From Algicoccus sp048820935 (GTDB taxonomy: Bacteria > Pseudomonadota > Gammaproteobacteria > Burkholderiales > Burkholderiaceae_B), in assembly GCF_048820935.1 (NCBI RefSeq), contig NZ_JBMERD010000014.1, positions 15,478 through 79,477 on the forward strand: DNA of 64,000 nucleotides, read 5' to 3'. Positions 54,793 to 63,912 of this stretch are shown in pieces. The notes beneath the pieces are model-generated. The model worked only from the letters and a program-made list of their open reading frames with translations, was not told the DNA's origin and did no database searches. A program made the position numbers and the translations under genes. The stretch's first letter is position 1, and every line of letters starts with the position of its first letter.

Positions 54793-55085
54793 ATGAAACG
54801 TAGTGCCATCAAGCTTGAACTCTTTGCCGATGAGCGTCAGCGCGAGAAGCTGGATCAGATCGGTGACCCTCTGGCCAATATCGATGAGCTTTTGAATCTC
54901 AAAGCTTTGGCAGCACGAATCGACAAGATCGCGCCTCGAGGCGACGGTGCCAAGGGTGGTCGACCTGCCTATCCAACCGAGGTGATGCTTCGCATCCTGC
55001 TGGTCAAGAAGCTGTACAACCTGTCCAACGACCAGATGGAGTTTCAACTGCTTGATCGCATGAGTTTCAAGCGCTTCTGTCGGTA
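54793..55085 (+). pseudogene. IS5-family (type A) transposase, N-terminal part, split by IS3
   Basis: Starts MKRSAIKLELFADERQREKL and runs through GGRPAYPTEVMLRILLVKKL to FQLLDRMSFKRFCR, where IS3 begins. After the IS3 the same text resumes 113 bp earlier, at 56378, and goes on with LTNSRTIPDATTIWVFENRI and GEAGAREIF before a second break at 56597. No D-D-E core remains. Confidence 0.88.
54970..55082 (+). repeat. 113-bp direct repeat left of IS3
   Basis: Identical in extent to 56378-56490, both from IS5 transposase coding sequence (TATCCAACCGAGGTGATGCT to CGCTTCTGTCG). IS3 elements duplicate only three or four bases, so this is not a normal target duplication. Confidence 0.9.
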
Positions 55086-55147
55086 TGAGGTTGCCCCTCA
55101 ATGACGTAGCTCTTAGTTCCAGTTACATTGGAACAAAGGAGTAGAAA

Positions 55148-55477
55148 ATGTCTGAATCGGTACGACGTGCGAAATACACACGCGAATTCAAAAAGGAGAG
55201 TGTCCGGCAGGTCTTGACCAGCGGGCTATCAGTCCACGCTGTTGCACAGGAGCTGGGGATCCCTAAAGCCACGTTGGGAAGCTGGGTGCGCTTGCACCAC
55301 AAAGGCGAGTTGAGCACCCAAGGTGCAAAGACCCCGAGCGTTTCTGCCGAACAAATGGAGATCTCACGCTTACGCGCTGAAGTCACACAGTTGCGCTTGG
55401 AGCGTGACATCGCAAAAAAAGCCGCGGCGTACTTTGCGCAGGACCTTCTGCAAAGTACGCCTGGATACAAAAAATGA
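55148..55477 (+). CDS. IS3-family orfA
   Basis: 109 residues (MSESVRRAKYTREFKKESVR, HAVAQELGIPKATLGSWVRL, EISRLRAEVTQLRLERDIAK): an HTH and a leucine zipper that bind the element ends. It ends YKK at a run of six A overlapping the orfB ATG, the usual place of the minus-one frameshift that makes the OrfAB transposase. Confidence 0.93.
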   Translation: MSESVRRAKYTREFKKESVRQVLTSGLSVHAVAQELGIPKATLGSWVRLHHKGELSTQGAKTPSVSAEQMEISRLRAEVTQLRLERDIAKKAAAYFAQDLLQSTPGYKK

Positions 55478-56337
55478 AAGGTCGTTGGTCCGTTCGTTTG
55501 GTGTGCAAAGTGCTGGAGGTGAGTGAGAGTGGTTACTACGGCTGGTGTCGTGTCGGCCGCAAAGCACAGTCGGAAAACCATGTTTCTGACAAGCGTTTGC
55601 TCACAGAAATCCGTGCCATCGATAAAGAAGTCAATGGTGAATACGGTTGGCCTCGAATGTGGCATTCACTCAAGCGTAACGGGTTTCGTGTGGGTAAGGA
55701 GCGGGTACGAAAGCTCATGCAAGCGCATGGAATCAAAGGAAAAGTTAAACGAAAATATGTTGTCACCACAGACAGTTCGCATCAGATGTCAGTGGTGCCC
55801 AACCTTGTCGACCGTCAGTTCAATCCTGCAGCGCCTGATGTACTTTGGACAAGCGACATCACTTACCTACCGACTGACCAAGGCTGGTTGTATTTGTCGG
55901 TTGTGTTGGACTTGTTCGGGCGTCGCATCGTAGGCTGGAGCATTAAACCCCATATGCAGACCGATTTGGTCAAAGATGCCTTGCTCATGGCTTGGTTGCG
56001 GCGCCGGCCACCGACTGGTCTGATCTTCCACAGTGATCGGGGTAGCCAATACTGCAGCAGTGAGTTTCAAACCACACTGAAGACAATGGGTATTACAGCA
56101 TCAATGAGTAGGAAGGCAGACTGCTGGGATAACGCCCCGGTGGAGAGTTTTTGGGCACGCCTGAAAGCTGCGTGTCTACAAGGTCGTAAATTTAGATCAC
56201 ACAGTGAAGCCCACTCAGTCATCATGGCGTGGATTAGCTTCTATAACCATCGTCGATTGCATTCAAGCTTGGAGTACATGAGCCCGATGGAATATGAGCA
56301 AAGGTGGCACAATATGCAGACTAGGAAGTCTGCATAA
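55474..56337 (+). CDS. IS3-family orfB transposase
   Basis: 287 residues with a full DDE integrase core: LWTSDITYLPTDQGWLYLSV (D), GLIFHSDRGSQYCSSEFQ (D) and DNAPVESFWARLKAACL (E), ending RRLHSSLEYMSPMEYEQRWH. Intact. Confidence 0.94.
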   Translation: MKGRWSVRLVCKVLEVSESGYYGWCRVGRKAQSENHVSDKRLLTEIRAIDKEVNGEYGWPRMWHSLKRNGFRVGKERVRKLMQAHGIKGKVKRKYVVTTDSSHQMSVVPNLVDRQFNPAAPDVLWTSDITYLPTDQGWLYLSVVLDLFGRRIVGWSIKPHMQTDLVKDALLMAWLRRRPPTGLIFHSDRGSQYCSSEFQTTLKTMGITASMSRKADCWDNAPVESFWARLKAACLQGRKFRSHSEAHSVIMAWISFYNHRRLHSSLEYMSPMEYEQRWHNMQTRKSA

Positions 56338-56377
56338 CCTCGGAGGCTAAGGACTACGAAAAACGAGGGCAACATCA

Positions 56378-56490
56378 TATCCAACCGAGGTGATGCTTCG
56401 CATCCTGCTGGTCAAGAAGCTGTACAACCTGTCCAACGACCAGATGGAGTTTCAACTGCTTGATCGCATGAGTTTCAAGCGCTTCTGTCG
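56378..56490 (+). repeat. 113-bp direct repeat right of IS3
   Basis: Second copy of 54970-55082; it continues into further IS5 transposase sequence. Confidence 0.9.
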
Positions 56491-56786
56491 TCTGACCAAC
56501 TCTCGCACCATACCCGACGCCACCACGATCTGGGTGTTCGAGAACCGTATCGGCGAGGCCGGCGCCAGAGAGATCTTTCCTGAGTTCTGCCATTTAGCCT
56601 GCAAATTTCATGAGTTGCCCAAACAAGTACGTTTTTGGCGGCTGATGATCGCACAATCCCGATTCGCCGGTTTTTTCATCACAGCGACGGAAAGAGTCAA
56701 GTTATTTTGAGCCTAATTCGTGTTTTGGATGCAACTTCCCCTTACCCCGGGAGCGTCATCGTGCCCGGGAAACACTCCGTGGATCG

Positions 56787-57523
56787 TCAGGGAGCGAGAG
56801 CTTGGGTGGCATGTGCAAACAGATCTCGCAGGGGATGATGTGAGGCATACAGAATACGGATACGTCGGGTATTTCGGATGACGACGGCACCAATTTTGAG
56901 AAGACGACTGCGTATGGTGGCAGTGGTGGCACGAGCAAGCTCGGTGTTGGCAAGAGCCAGTTTCTTGAGGCGTTGCATCAAGGTGTAGGCGAAAGCAGAG
57001 AGCATGATGCGAAACCAGTTCGGCAAGAAATGCTGACAGCTTGTGCGAGTACCGAACAGATCAAGCTGGGTTTCCTTGATACGGTTTTCTGCTTCACCGC
57101 GCTGACAGTACACCTCGTCGTAGAGGTGGATTGGACATTCCTTCAGATTCGTGACGATGAACCGGGGGTTGACCCCTTGATGACCGTACTCGAGGCGGGT
57201 GATGACTCGGCGTTCTTTCTTCCAGGTCTTTGCTCCGTACCGGAATTCGTGAATGGCACGCTGCTTTTGACTTGTTTGCCGGTATTGCTGACGCAACACC
57301 TCTTCCCAGTGTGTCACAGCAGCTTGCAGCCGTTGATTACGTGCTACTCCGATGATGTAGTCCACCCCGTTGCGCTCACACCAGTTGATCAGCAGCTGAC
57401 GACAGAAGCCAGAGTCTGCACGCAGAATAATTTGAACATCGGGCCATGCCTGACGCAGCTTTTGGACAAGCAGTTTCATGATGGCTGCCGCATGGCGGGC
57501 ACCATCAATTTGACTGCGACGCA
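56787..57523 (-). pseudogene. IS1380 transposase, C-terminal part
   Basis: Encodes SQIDGARHAAAIMKLLVQKL, IILRADSGFCRQLLINWCER (D), the YCQRGEAENRIKETQLDLFG region (E) and the helical end. It continues the N-terminal part at 59483-60056: VLRP joins SQIDG when the IS1634 is removed. The original gene was probably intact before that insertion. Confidence 0.9.
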
Positions 57524-59476
57524 CCGAAGTTCGACACTTTACCGCCTAAGGGCGGTTTTTTTACGTCTGTTTTTCTTTTCAAATCAAACATTTCTAATTA
57601 TTCCTAAGTATTTTGGCGTGCTGGCATTTATCATTCTTAAAGTATTGGCATTTAATATTTTTATGTTAAAATGAGTGCATGTATATCAAAGTCACAAAAT
57701 CTGGCGACAGACGCTACATCCAACTGGCCGAGTCCTATCGCGATAGCGAGGGTCGATCACGCCAGCGCATCATTGCGAACTTGGGGCGCCTCGATGACAG
57801 CACCAGTCAGGCCAATTCAATTCTTGCTGCTTTGTTGCAAGCATCAGGACAGCAGACTGGCGAAGGTAATGAAGCTCGTTTGCTTTCCACGGCTCAGTTC
57901 GAATCCGCCCGCGCTCTAGGCGATGTTTGGGCGCTCACTGTGATTTGGAAGCAGCTCGGTCTTGATCGTTTAAAACAGCTCTTAAAACTCAAGACACGTC
58001 ATCGAATTGACCTCGAAGCTTTGTTGCGTTTAATGGTGTTTAATCGTCTTTGTGACGCAGATTCCAAGCTTGGAGCGTTACGCTGGGTCAAGACAGTCAG
58101 CCTGCCCGAGATGGACCTCACTTCTGTCAGCCATCAGCAGTTACTACGTACGATGGACGCCATTCTGGAACATCAAGATGTGATTGATGAGGTACTGGCG
58201 GATGCGGTCAGACCCTTGGTCAATGATGATTTGTCGGTGATGTTCTATGACATGACCACGATTCGTGCTGAAGGGCTTTCTGAGCAGGCTGACGATGTTC
58301 GTCAGTTTGGCAAATCCAAAGAAGGTGGCATTGGTCGCCAGTTTATGTTGGGTTTGGTGCAGACGGCTGAAGGCATTCCGCTCTATCACGAGGTCTTTCC
58401 AGGCAATACCGCGGAGGTCGACACGTTAAAAACCTCCTTGCTCAAGGTGGTAAACACCTTCCCGATCAAACGCGTCATTGCCGTGGCTGATCGTGGTTTG
58501 CTGTCATTAGAAAGCCTAGGTGAATTGCAGCAAATCGTTCTGCCCTTGGGTCAACCACTGGAGTTTATTCTGGCGGTTCCTGGGCGACGCTATAAAGACT
58601 TTCAAACATTGTTGGCCCCATTCAATGAGCACGTACAAAGTGTTACTTCTGTCGATCCTGACACAGAAGAGGCTGAAGTCTTTGGTGAAGTGGAGTGGGA
58701 AGGTTTGCGCTTGGTGGTCGCCCATGATCCAGAACGTGCCGCTGAGCAAACCACAAAAAGAGACGCCAAGATTGCGCAATTAGAGGCACGTGCTGAGCAA
58801 TGGGCTGACAAGCTAGATTCTCAGGACGAAGGAAAGAAAAGCCGTGGGCGTAAGCTCACGGACGGTGGTGCACAAGCACGCTTTTATCGCGAAGTTTGTG
58901 AGGAGCGTTTAGGGCTCATCATGAAAGTGAACTTTAACAGCGAGTTGTTCAATTACGACATTGATGAGGAGGCACTGGCAAGGGCTCGTGCAATGGATGG
59001 CAAGCTGCTGCTAGTGACGAATACCAAAGACATGGATGTCGTCGATGTCGTGACCAGATACAAATCGTTAGCCGATATTGAACGTGGTTTTAAATTACTC
59101 AAGTCTGATATTGAAATCGGTCCTGTCTACCACCGTTTACCTGATCGCATTCGGGCGCATGCTTATATCTGCTTTATTGCCCTTGTATTAGCTCGTGTCA
59201 TGCGAGCACGACTTCGGGCCAACCCTGTGCCAGACGTGGTTTCATCGGAACGAGCACTCTGGTTATTACGTCAAATCCAAACACATAAAGTGCACTTTGA
59301 GGGGCAAGATCCCGTCGTGGGTATCTCGACAATCGGTACTGAACAGGCCACCATACTCCGTAGTCTCGAAGTCAAAAAACCATCGATCAGCATCCCCTAC
59401 GTCAATTTGTAGTGGAGCGTTTTATAATGACACCGTTATATAACAATGAGTTGCGGACGTAACTGTCGAACCCGGG
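57524..59476 (+). mobile_element. IS1634-family element, complete
   Basis: 1953 bp with inverted ends CCGAAGTTCGACACTTTAC (left) and CCCGGGTTCGACAGTTAC (right, read inward). It is flanked by the six-base target duplication GACGCA at 57518-57523 and 59477-59482. Its transposase is intact, so this may be the latest and a still active arrival. Confidence 0.93.
57679..59412 (+). CDS. IS1634-family transposase
   Basis: 577 residues. The N-terminus MYIKVTKSGDRRYIQLAESY and the DDE-type core with FYDMTTIRAEG (D), VIAVADRGLLSLESLGELQQ (D) and LADIERGFKLLKSDIEIGPV (E) fit this family. No lesion seen. Confidence 0.93.
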   Translation: MYIKVTKSGDRRYIQLAESYRDSEGRSRQRIIANLGRLDDSTSQANSILAALLQASGQQTGEGNEARLLSTAQFESARALGDVWALTVIWKQLGLDRLKQLLKLKTRHRIDLEALLRLMVFNRLCDADSKLGALRWVKTVSLPEMDLTSVSHQQLLRTMDAILEHQDVIDEVLADAVRPLVNDDLSVMFYDMTTIRAEGLSEQADDVRQFGKSKEGGIGRQFMLGLVQTAEGIPLYHEVFPGNTAEVDTLKTSLLKVVNTFPIKRVIAVADRGLLSLESLGELQQIVLPLGQPLEFILAVPGRRYKDFQTLLAPFNEHVQSVTSVDPDTEEAEVFGEVEWEGLRLVVAHDPERAAEQTTKRDAKIAQLEARAEQWADKLDSQDEGKKSRGRKLTDGGAQARFYREVCEERLGLIMKVNFNSELFNYDIDEEALARARAMDGKLLLVTNTKDMDVVDVVTRYKSLADIERGFKLLKSDIEIGPVYHRLPDRIRAHAYICFIALVLARVMRARLRANPVPDVVSSERALWLLRQIQTHKVHFEGQDPVVGISTIGTEQATILRSLEVKKPSISIPYVNL

Positions 59477-59482
59477 GACGCA

Positions 59483-60056
59483 GGACACTTGCCAGTATTT
59501 CATCGCCACAATACACGTACAGTGGCAGGTAGCAGTGGTGATCGTAGTACCCGTGAAACTGCCTGCCTTCCTGGTTGCCATGCAAGGGAATGTCGGATGC
59601 ATCGAAGTCCAGGATCAGGCATTTCGGTGCATCATCGTGGGACTTGATGAATTGCGTCACCAAGGCTGCGTTCAGTGCCAGGATCTCTTTGCGTGTCACT
59701 TGCCTCTCAAGACGACACAGGGTGGGGCTGCTGGCCAATTCCTCCACAGTCCCAATGGCCGTTTGAAACAGAGGGTCTGAGCGCAGCTTGTCATGATCGT
59801 TCAGGTCTTCGTGACCTTGGGCCAGTGCAAACAGCCGTTGACGGACCATGGCTTCCAAGCAGTGCGTGACGCGTGATGAGTCTCTTCGCTCCACGAGCGC
59901 GCCAGCCACCGCGCGTGAAATACCTACAAAATGATCGATGCGACTAAGCAGCATCGCACCACCATCGGTGCTGATCGCGCCGCCTGCAAAATTGGCTTCT
60001 ATTTCACGGCGACCTATACGCCCAAAACTGTGTTTCTTGTTGGTACACTTTGGCAT
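59483..60056 (-). pseudogene. IS1380 transposase, N-terminal part
   Basis: Starts MPKCTNKKHSFGRIGRREIE and runs through ISTDGGAMLLSRIDHFVGIS and CLILDFDASDIPLHGNQEGR (first D) to ILASVLRP, where the IS1634 begins. GGAGAC precedes the ATG. Confidence 0.9.
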
Positions 60057-60144
60057 CGGCGCAGTCTCCTTGAATCATTGTTTGGAAGCTTGATTTTAAA
60101 GGAAAAATGACTGCGCCGACCCTATTTCTGATGAAATTTTCGGG

Positions 60145-60300
60145 CTAGTCGTTCCAATAAGGAATGAAAACGTTTAAACTGGCTCGAAAATCATGCTCAA
60201 TTCGTTTCGAACGTCGCTGAAAATCGAGTTTTTGTGGGATCTTATGAAGTCATCACGTAATGGACTTTAATAGATCATCTTTCGTTATTGGGGGAAGTCT
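60145..60300 (+). promoter_or_regulatory. Presumed promoter region of the phosphonate operon
   Basis: 156 bp between the IS1380 end and the pepM start. It includes TTCCAATAAGGAA near 60151 (arms TTCC/GGAA) and the ribosome site GGGGGAAG seven bases or so before the ATG. No -35/-10 pair is clear; transcription from the IS side is possible. Confidence 0.4.
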
Positions 60301-61599
60301 ATGAGCACTGTATACGTAGGAATGAGCGCCGATCTGGTGCACCCGGGACATTTGAACGTTTTAAAGCGTGCCGCGGAGCTCGGTGACGTCACGGTTGGTT
60401 TGCTAACTGACGAAGCCATTGCGGCTTATAAACGGGTGCCTTTTATGGAGTTCGATCAGCGTCGCCAGGTGATCGAAAGTATCAAAGGCGTCACCCGTGT
60501 GGTTCCGCAAACCACACTGGACTACGTGCCAAATTTGGAAAAATATAAGCCAGATTATGTGGTGCACGGTGACGATTGGAAAGAAGGAGTACAGCAAAAA
60601 ACTCGTCAGCGCGTCATTGACGTTTTGGCACAATGGGGTGGTGAGCTTGTCGAGGTTCCCTATACAAAGGGTATTTCATCGACACAACTGAATGCGGCTT
60701 TGAAAGAGATCGGCACCACGCCAGACATTCGTTTGAAGTCGTTGCGTCGTATGCTGAAAGTCAAGCCTATTTTGCGGTTTTTAGATCTTCATAACCCGCT
60801 CAGTGGGCTTATCATCGAGAAAGTCAGCGTTGATACTCCAGAAGGCAAGCGAGAATTTGACGGAATGTGGGGTAGCTCTTTGACCGACTCCACGGCACGT
60901 GGAAAGCCCGATATCGAAGCTCTGGACGTGTCAGCGCGCGTTAGTATGCTCAACGACGTGCTCGAAGTGACCACCAAGCCGATTATCTACGACGCAGACA
61001 CCGGGGGTCAGATTGAACACTTTAAATTTACAGTGCGCACGCTGGAACGTTTGGGCGTGTCTGCTGCCATCATTGAAGACAAGACAGGTCTCAAGAAGAA
61101 TTCCCTCTTTGGGACGGATGTAGAGCAAACGCAAGACAGTATTGAAGCGTTTTGTCAAAAAATCAAAGCTGGTAAACAAGCACAGGCTACGGATGATTTC
61201 ATGATCATTGCCAGAATTGAGAGCCTGATTCTGGACAAAGGGATGGAAGACGCTGTCAAGCGGGCCAAGGCCTACCTCGCGGCGGGTGCAGACGGCATCA
61301 TGATTCACAGCCGCAAGAAAGATCCCGCAGAAATCTTCGAGTTTTGTGAGCGTTACCGCGAGTTTGGCGAGAATAAGCCGTTGGTGGCTGTGCCCACGAG
61401 CTTCAATATGGTGACAGAGGATGAGCTTGCCGACAGAGGGGTCAATATAGTTATTTATGCGAACCACCTCTTGCGTAGCGCTTATCCTGCTATGCTGAAC
61501 ACCGCAAAAACAATTCTGATCAATAAGCGCTCCGCTGAATGTGACGAACAGTTGCTCCCGGTCAAGGATATCCTTGAACTGATTCCCGGTACCAAGTAA
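60301..61599 (+). CDS. pepM: Phosphoenolpyruvate mutase with N-terminal nucleotidyltransferase domain
   Basis: 432 residues in two domains. Residues 1-140 form a cytidylyltransferase-like fold with HPGH at 14-17 and a late GISSTQL loop. Residues 150-432 are PEP mutase, with the diagnostic EDKTGLKKNS, a magnesium-site region YDADTGGQIEHF and ARIESLILDKGMEDAVKRAK. The mutase forms the C-P bond of phosphonopyruvate, the entry step of nearly all phosphonates. The fused domain probably activates a phosphonate with CTP for attachment to a glycan or lipid. The next gene starts 17 bp downstream. Confidence 0.93.
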   Translation: MSTVYVGMSADLVHPGHLNVLKRAAELGDVTVGLLTDEAIAAYKRVPFMEFDQRRQVIESIKGVTRVVPQTTLDYVPNLEKYKPDYVVHGDDWKEGVQQKTRQRVIDVLAQWGGELVEVPYTKGISSTQLNAALKEIGTTPDIRLKSLRRMLKVKPILRFLDLHNPLSGLIIEKVSVDTPEGKREFDGMWGSSLTDSTARGKPDIEALDVSARVSMLNDVLEVTTKPIIYDADTGGQIEHFKFTVRTLERLGVSAAIIEDKTGLKKNSLFGTDVEQTQDSIEAFCQKIKAGKQAQATDDFMIIARIESLILDKGMEDAVKRAKAYLAAGADGIMIHSRKKDPAEIFEFCERYREFGENKPLVAVPTSFNMVTEDELADRGVNIVIYANHLLRSAYPAMLNTAKTILINKRSAECDEQLLPVKDILELIPGTK

Positions 61600-61615
61600 A
61601 AAGGACGACAAGTCA

Positions 61616-62734
61616 ATGATCGATACTCTGTCGTTTTATACAAAACTGTGCAAAGCCGGCGTAGGCCTCTTCGCTGGTGTGCCAGATTCGCTTCTTTCTA
61701 GCTTGTCCGCATGCCTGATGGAGCACGCTCCGCAGAACTCCCACATCATTACGGCTAATGAAGGCAATGCAGTGGCACTGGCGGCGGGATATCATTTAGG
61801 CACTGGCGGTCTTGGTGCGGTTTATCTGCAGAATTCTGGCCTAGGAAATACTGTTAATCCGCTTGTTTCTCTAACGGATGCTGAGGTCTACCGCATTCCG
61901 CTGCTTCTCATCATCGGGTGGCGCGGAGAGCCGGGCGTCAAGGACGAGCCACAACACGTAAAGCAAGGCCGCATCACCCTTGGACAACTTGATCTGCTTG
62001 AAATTCCTTATCAGATAGTCGACTCTGATTCAGACATTGACGCCGTGATACAGAAAACGATGGAGGACATTCAAAAGACTGGCGCACCTGTGGCTTTAGT
62101 AGTCAAGAAAAACGCTTTCACACCCTATTCATTCACGGGTAGTGCAGAACGGCGTGCGACTCTCTCAAGAGAGGAGGCACTTGAGGGTCTTCTGGAACTC
62201 TCGGGGGACGCGCTCATCGTATCGACTACTGGTAAGACGTCTCGCGAAGTGTATGAGTTGCGTGTGGCTCGTCAAGAAGAACAGCGCGATTTTCTGACAG
62301 TCGGAGCTATGGGACACACTGCGTCCATCGCACTTGGGGTCGCCTTAGGCAAACCCGACAAGCGTGTGGTCTGTTTAGACGGCGACGGCTCTCTTCTGAT
62401 GCATCTGGGTGCTTTGCCTATTATTGCCAGTTTGAGTCCGACTAATTTGGTTCATGTGCTTCTTAATAATGCCTCACACGAATCGGTGGGCGGGCAGCCC
62501 ACGATTTGCGGTCAGATAGACTTTGAAGCCATCAGCAAAGGGAGTGGCTACAAACACTATTTTCGCGCGGATAGTCCTGAAACTCTGCAGATGGCTTGGC
62601 AGGCCATTGAAGGTACAGACGGTCCAATTCTGTTGGAAGTCATCATTACAGCTAGCTCGCGTACTGACTTGGGACGTCCAAGCAGTACACCCGAGGAGAA
62701 CAAGCAGGCCTTCGTCAAAGCTGTCAATCGTTGA
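61616..62734 (+). CDS. ppd: Phosphonopyruvate decarboxylase
   Basis: 372 residues of the TPP-dependent decarboxylase fold: FAGVPDSLLSSLSACLM, the activating Glu in TANEGNAVALAAGYHLGTGG, YLQNSGLGNTVNPLVSL, and the TPP-magnesium motif GDGSLLMHLGALPII with LLNNASHESVGGQPT. It pulls the unfavourable mutase reaction by making phosphonoacetaldehyde. AAAGGACGACAAGTC precedes the ATG. It is the second gene of the operon. Confidence 0.93.
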   Translation: MIDTLSFYTKLCKAGVGLFAGVPDSLLSSLSACLMEHAPQNSHIITANEGNAVALAAGYHLGTGGLGAVYLQNSGLGNTVNPLVSLTDAEVYRIPLLLIIGWRGEPGVKDEPQHVKQGRITLGQLDLLEIPYQIVDSDSDIDAVIQKTMEDIQKTGAPVALVVKKNAFTPYSFTGSAERRATLSREEALEGLLELSGDALIVSTTGKTSREVYELRVARQEEQRDFLTVGAMGHTASIALGVALGKPDKRVVCLDGDGSLLMHLGALPIIASLSPTNLVHVLLNNASHESVGGQPTICGQIDFEAISKGSGYKHYFRADSPETLQMAWQAIEGTDGPILLEVIITASSRTDLGRPSSTPEENKQAFVKAVNR

Positions 62735-62748
62735 GGAGATCAAGTTCT

Positions 62749-63870
62749 ATGAGTGAAAAGTGGACCTATTTCAATCCAGTACGAATAGTGAAAGGCGCTG
62801 GTAACTTCGAACGCGTTGGGGAGTACGCTCGTACGTGGATTCAGCAACGTCAGGTCAAAACGACAGAGGCGATCAGAGAACAGACATGGTTGCTCATCAC
62901 AACGGAGGGCTCGACGCGCCGTGGGTTAACAAAGCGGCTCTTGGCTCAGTTTACCGACGAAATTGTGCACGTATTTGACCGTGTAACCCCCAATCCCGAG
63001 CTCGATGATCTTGAAGCGTTAATCAATGAGTATGCATCTGTAAATATCACCGGTATCATCGCGCTGGGTGGGGGGAGTGCGCTTGACGCGGCCAAGGTGC
63101 TATCAGTTACATTGCCTTCAGAGCCCAGACAATCACTTCGCGATATTCTGACGAGCAGCTCACAAGACTGGACGACTCATTTACCAGTCATCACGCTACC
63201 AACAACTGCAGGAACCGGCTCGGAAGTGACGCCGTTCGCTACTGTGTGGGATAGCACAACACACAAAAAATATTCAGTAACAGGTGACGCAGTCTATCCT
63301 GCGTTGGCGATCCTAGATCCCACACTCACACTCAGTCTGCCGCATCAGGAAACTCTCTATACAGGACTTGATGCCACTTCGCACGCCCTTGAGTCACTTT
63401 GGAATCGAAATGCGACACCGATCAGCCAAGCCTATGCGGCGACTGCATTGGAAGCGATTGTAAAAGCATTCCCTATTGCATTGAGCGTGCCCGATAATCT
63501 GGAAGCGCGTGCTAGCATGCTGCAAGCCAGTATGCTAGCTGGTCTGGCGATTAGTCAGACTCGCACAGCATTGGCTCACAGCATTTCCTACCCAGTGACG
63601 AGTCACTTCGGTGTGCCGCATGGCTTGGCATGTAGCTTTACATTACCTGTGTTGCTGGAAGATAGTTTCTCGTTTCTTCCAGAGGGATACCGACCGCTTC
63701 TTAAACAAGTCCAAAAATTGCTGTTGAATTTGAAGCTGGATCGCGAAATTCGCAAGTACGTTGACGACACTGGTCTCTTGGCGTTACAAGATGGGATGTA
63801 CACTCCCGATCGTGCGGGAAACTATATCGGGGAAGTCTGTTTGACACGAATCCTCAAAAAGTCACTTTAG
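62749..63870 (+). CDS. Phosphonoacetaldehyde reductase (iron-type alcohol dehydrogenase)
   Basis: 373 residues from the ATG at 62749, with GAGGAG ten bases before it; a TTG at 62731 would overlap that site. It is an iron-type alcohol dehydrogenase: ALGGGSALDAAKVLS, PTTAGTGSEVTPFAT, the metal ligands D and H in GLDATSHALESLW and H in LAHSISYP and VPHGLACSF. In this operon it should reduce phosphonoacetaldehyde to 2-hydroxyethylphosphonate, as PhpC-type enzymes do. Its stop TAG shares its last base with the IS5 end, but the length is normal. Confidence 0.88.
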   Translation: MSEKWTYFNPVRIVKGAGNFERVGEYARTWIQQRQVKTTEAIREQTWLLITTEGSTRRGLTKRLLAQFTDEIVHVFDRVTPNPELDDLEALINEYASVNITGIIALGGGSALDAAKVLSVTLPSEPRQSLRDILTSSSQDWTTHLPVITLPTTAGTGSEVTPFATVWDSTTHKKYSVTGDAVYPALAILDPTLTLSLPHQETLYTGLDATSHALESLWNRNATPISQAYAATALEAIVKAFPIALSVPDNLEARASMLQASMLAGLAISQTRTALAHSISYPVTSHFGVPHGLACSFTLPVLLEDSFSFLPEGYRPLLKQVQKLLLNLKLDREIRKYVDDTGLLALQDGMYTPDRAGNYIGEVCLTRILKKSL

Positions 63871-63912
63871 GGCATCTCGAATAACCCCCGCTGAGTGCGT
63901 CGATTTCCTAAA
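63870..63912 (+). mobile_element. 43-bp 5' end of IS5-family element (type A)
   Basis: GGGCATCTCGAATAACCCCC and the following GCTGAGTGCGTCGATTTCCT match the 5' end at 54716. It directly follows the phosphonate operon and is cut by another end of the same element. Confidence 0.85.

Larger units (their letters stand above)
55086..56377 (+). mobile_element. Complete IS3-family element
   Basis: 1292 bp with ends TGAGGTTGCCCCTCAATGAC (from 55086) and, inward from 56377, TGATGTTGCCCTCGTTTTTC. It holds intact orfA and orfB overlapping by four bases. Of the IS3-group copies in this window it is the only one without visible damage and may still be active. Confidence 0.93.
54716..56597 (+). mobile_element. 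IS5-family element (type A), 5' part, interrupted by IS3
   Basis: Starts with GGGCATCTCGAATAACCCCC at 54716. It holds the transposase N-terminus to 55082, an IS3 at 55086-56377, and then a repeated 113-bp stretch and more transposase up to the IS1380 border at 56597. The 3' end of the element is missing on the right. Confidence 0.88.
56598..60144 (-). mobile_element. IS1380-family element interrupted by an IS1634-family element
   Basis: The ends CCTGCAAATTTCATGAG (from 56598) and, inward from 60144, CCCGAAAATTTCATCAG form inverted repeats. TTAG/CTAG flank it as a possible four-base duplication. Without the insert (57524-59476 and one target copy) it is about 1.59 kb, normal for IS1380. Confidence 0.85.

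Noticed and set aside
57541..57562. Small hairpin ACCGCCTAAGGGCGGT followed by T-run inside the IS1634 left end
   Set aside because: Probably the element's own protective terminator against outside transcription; not a host feature.
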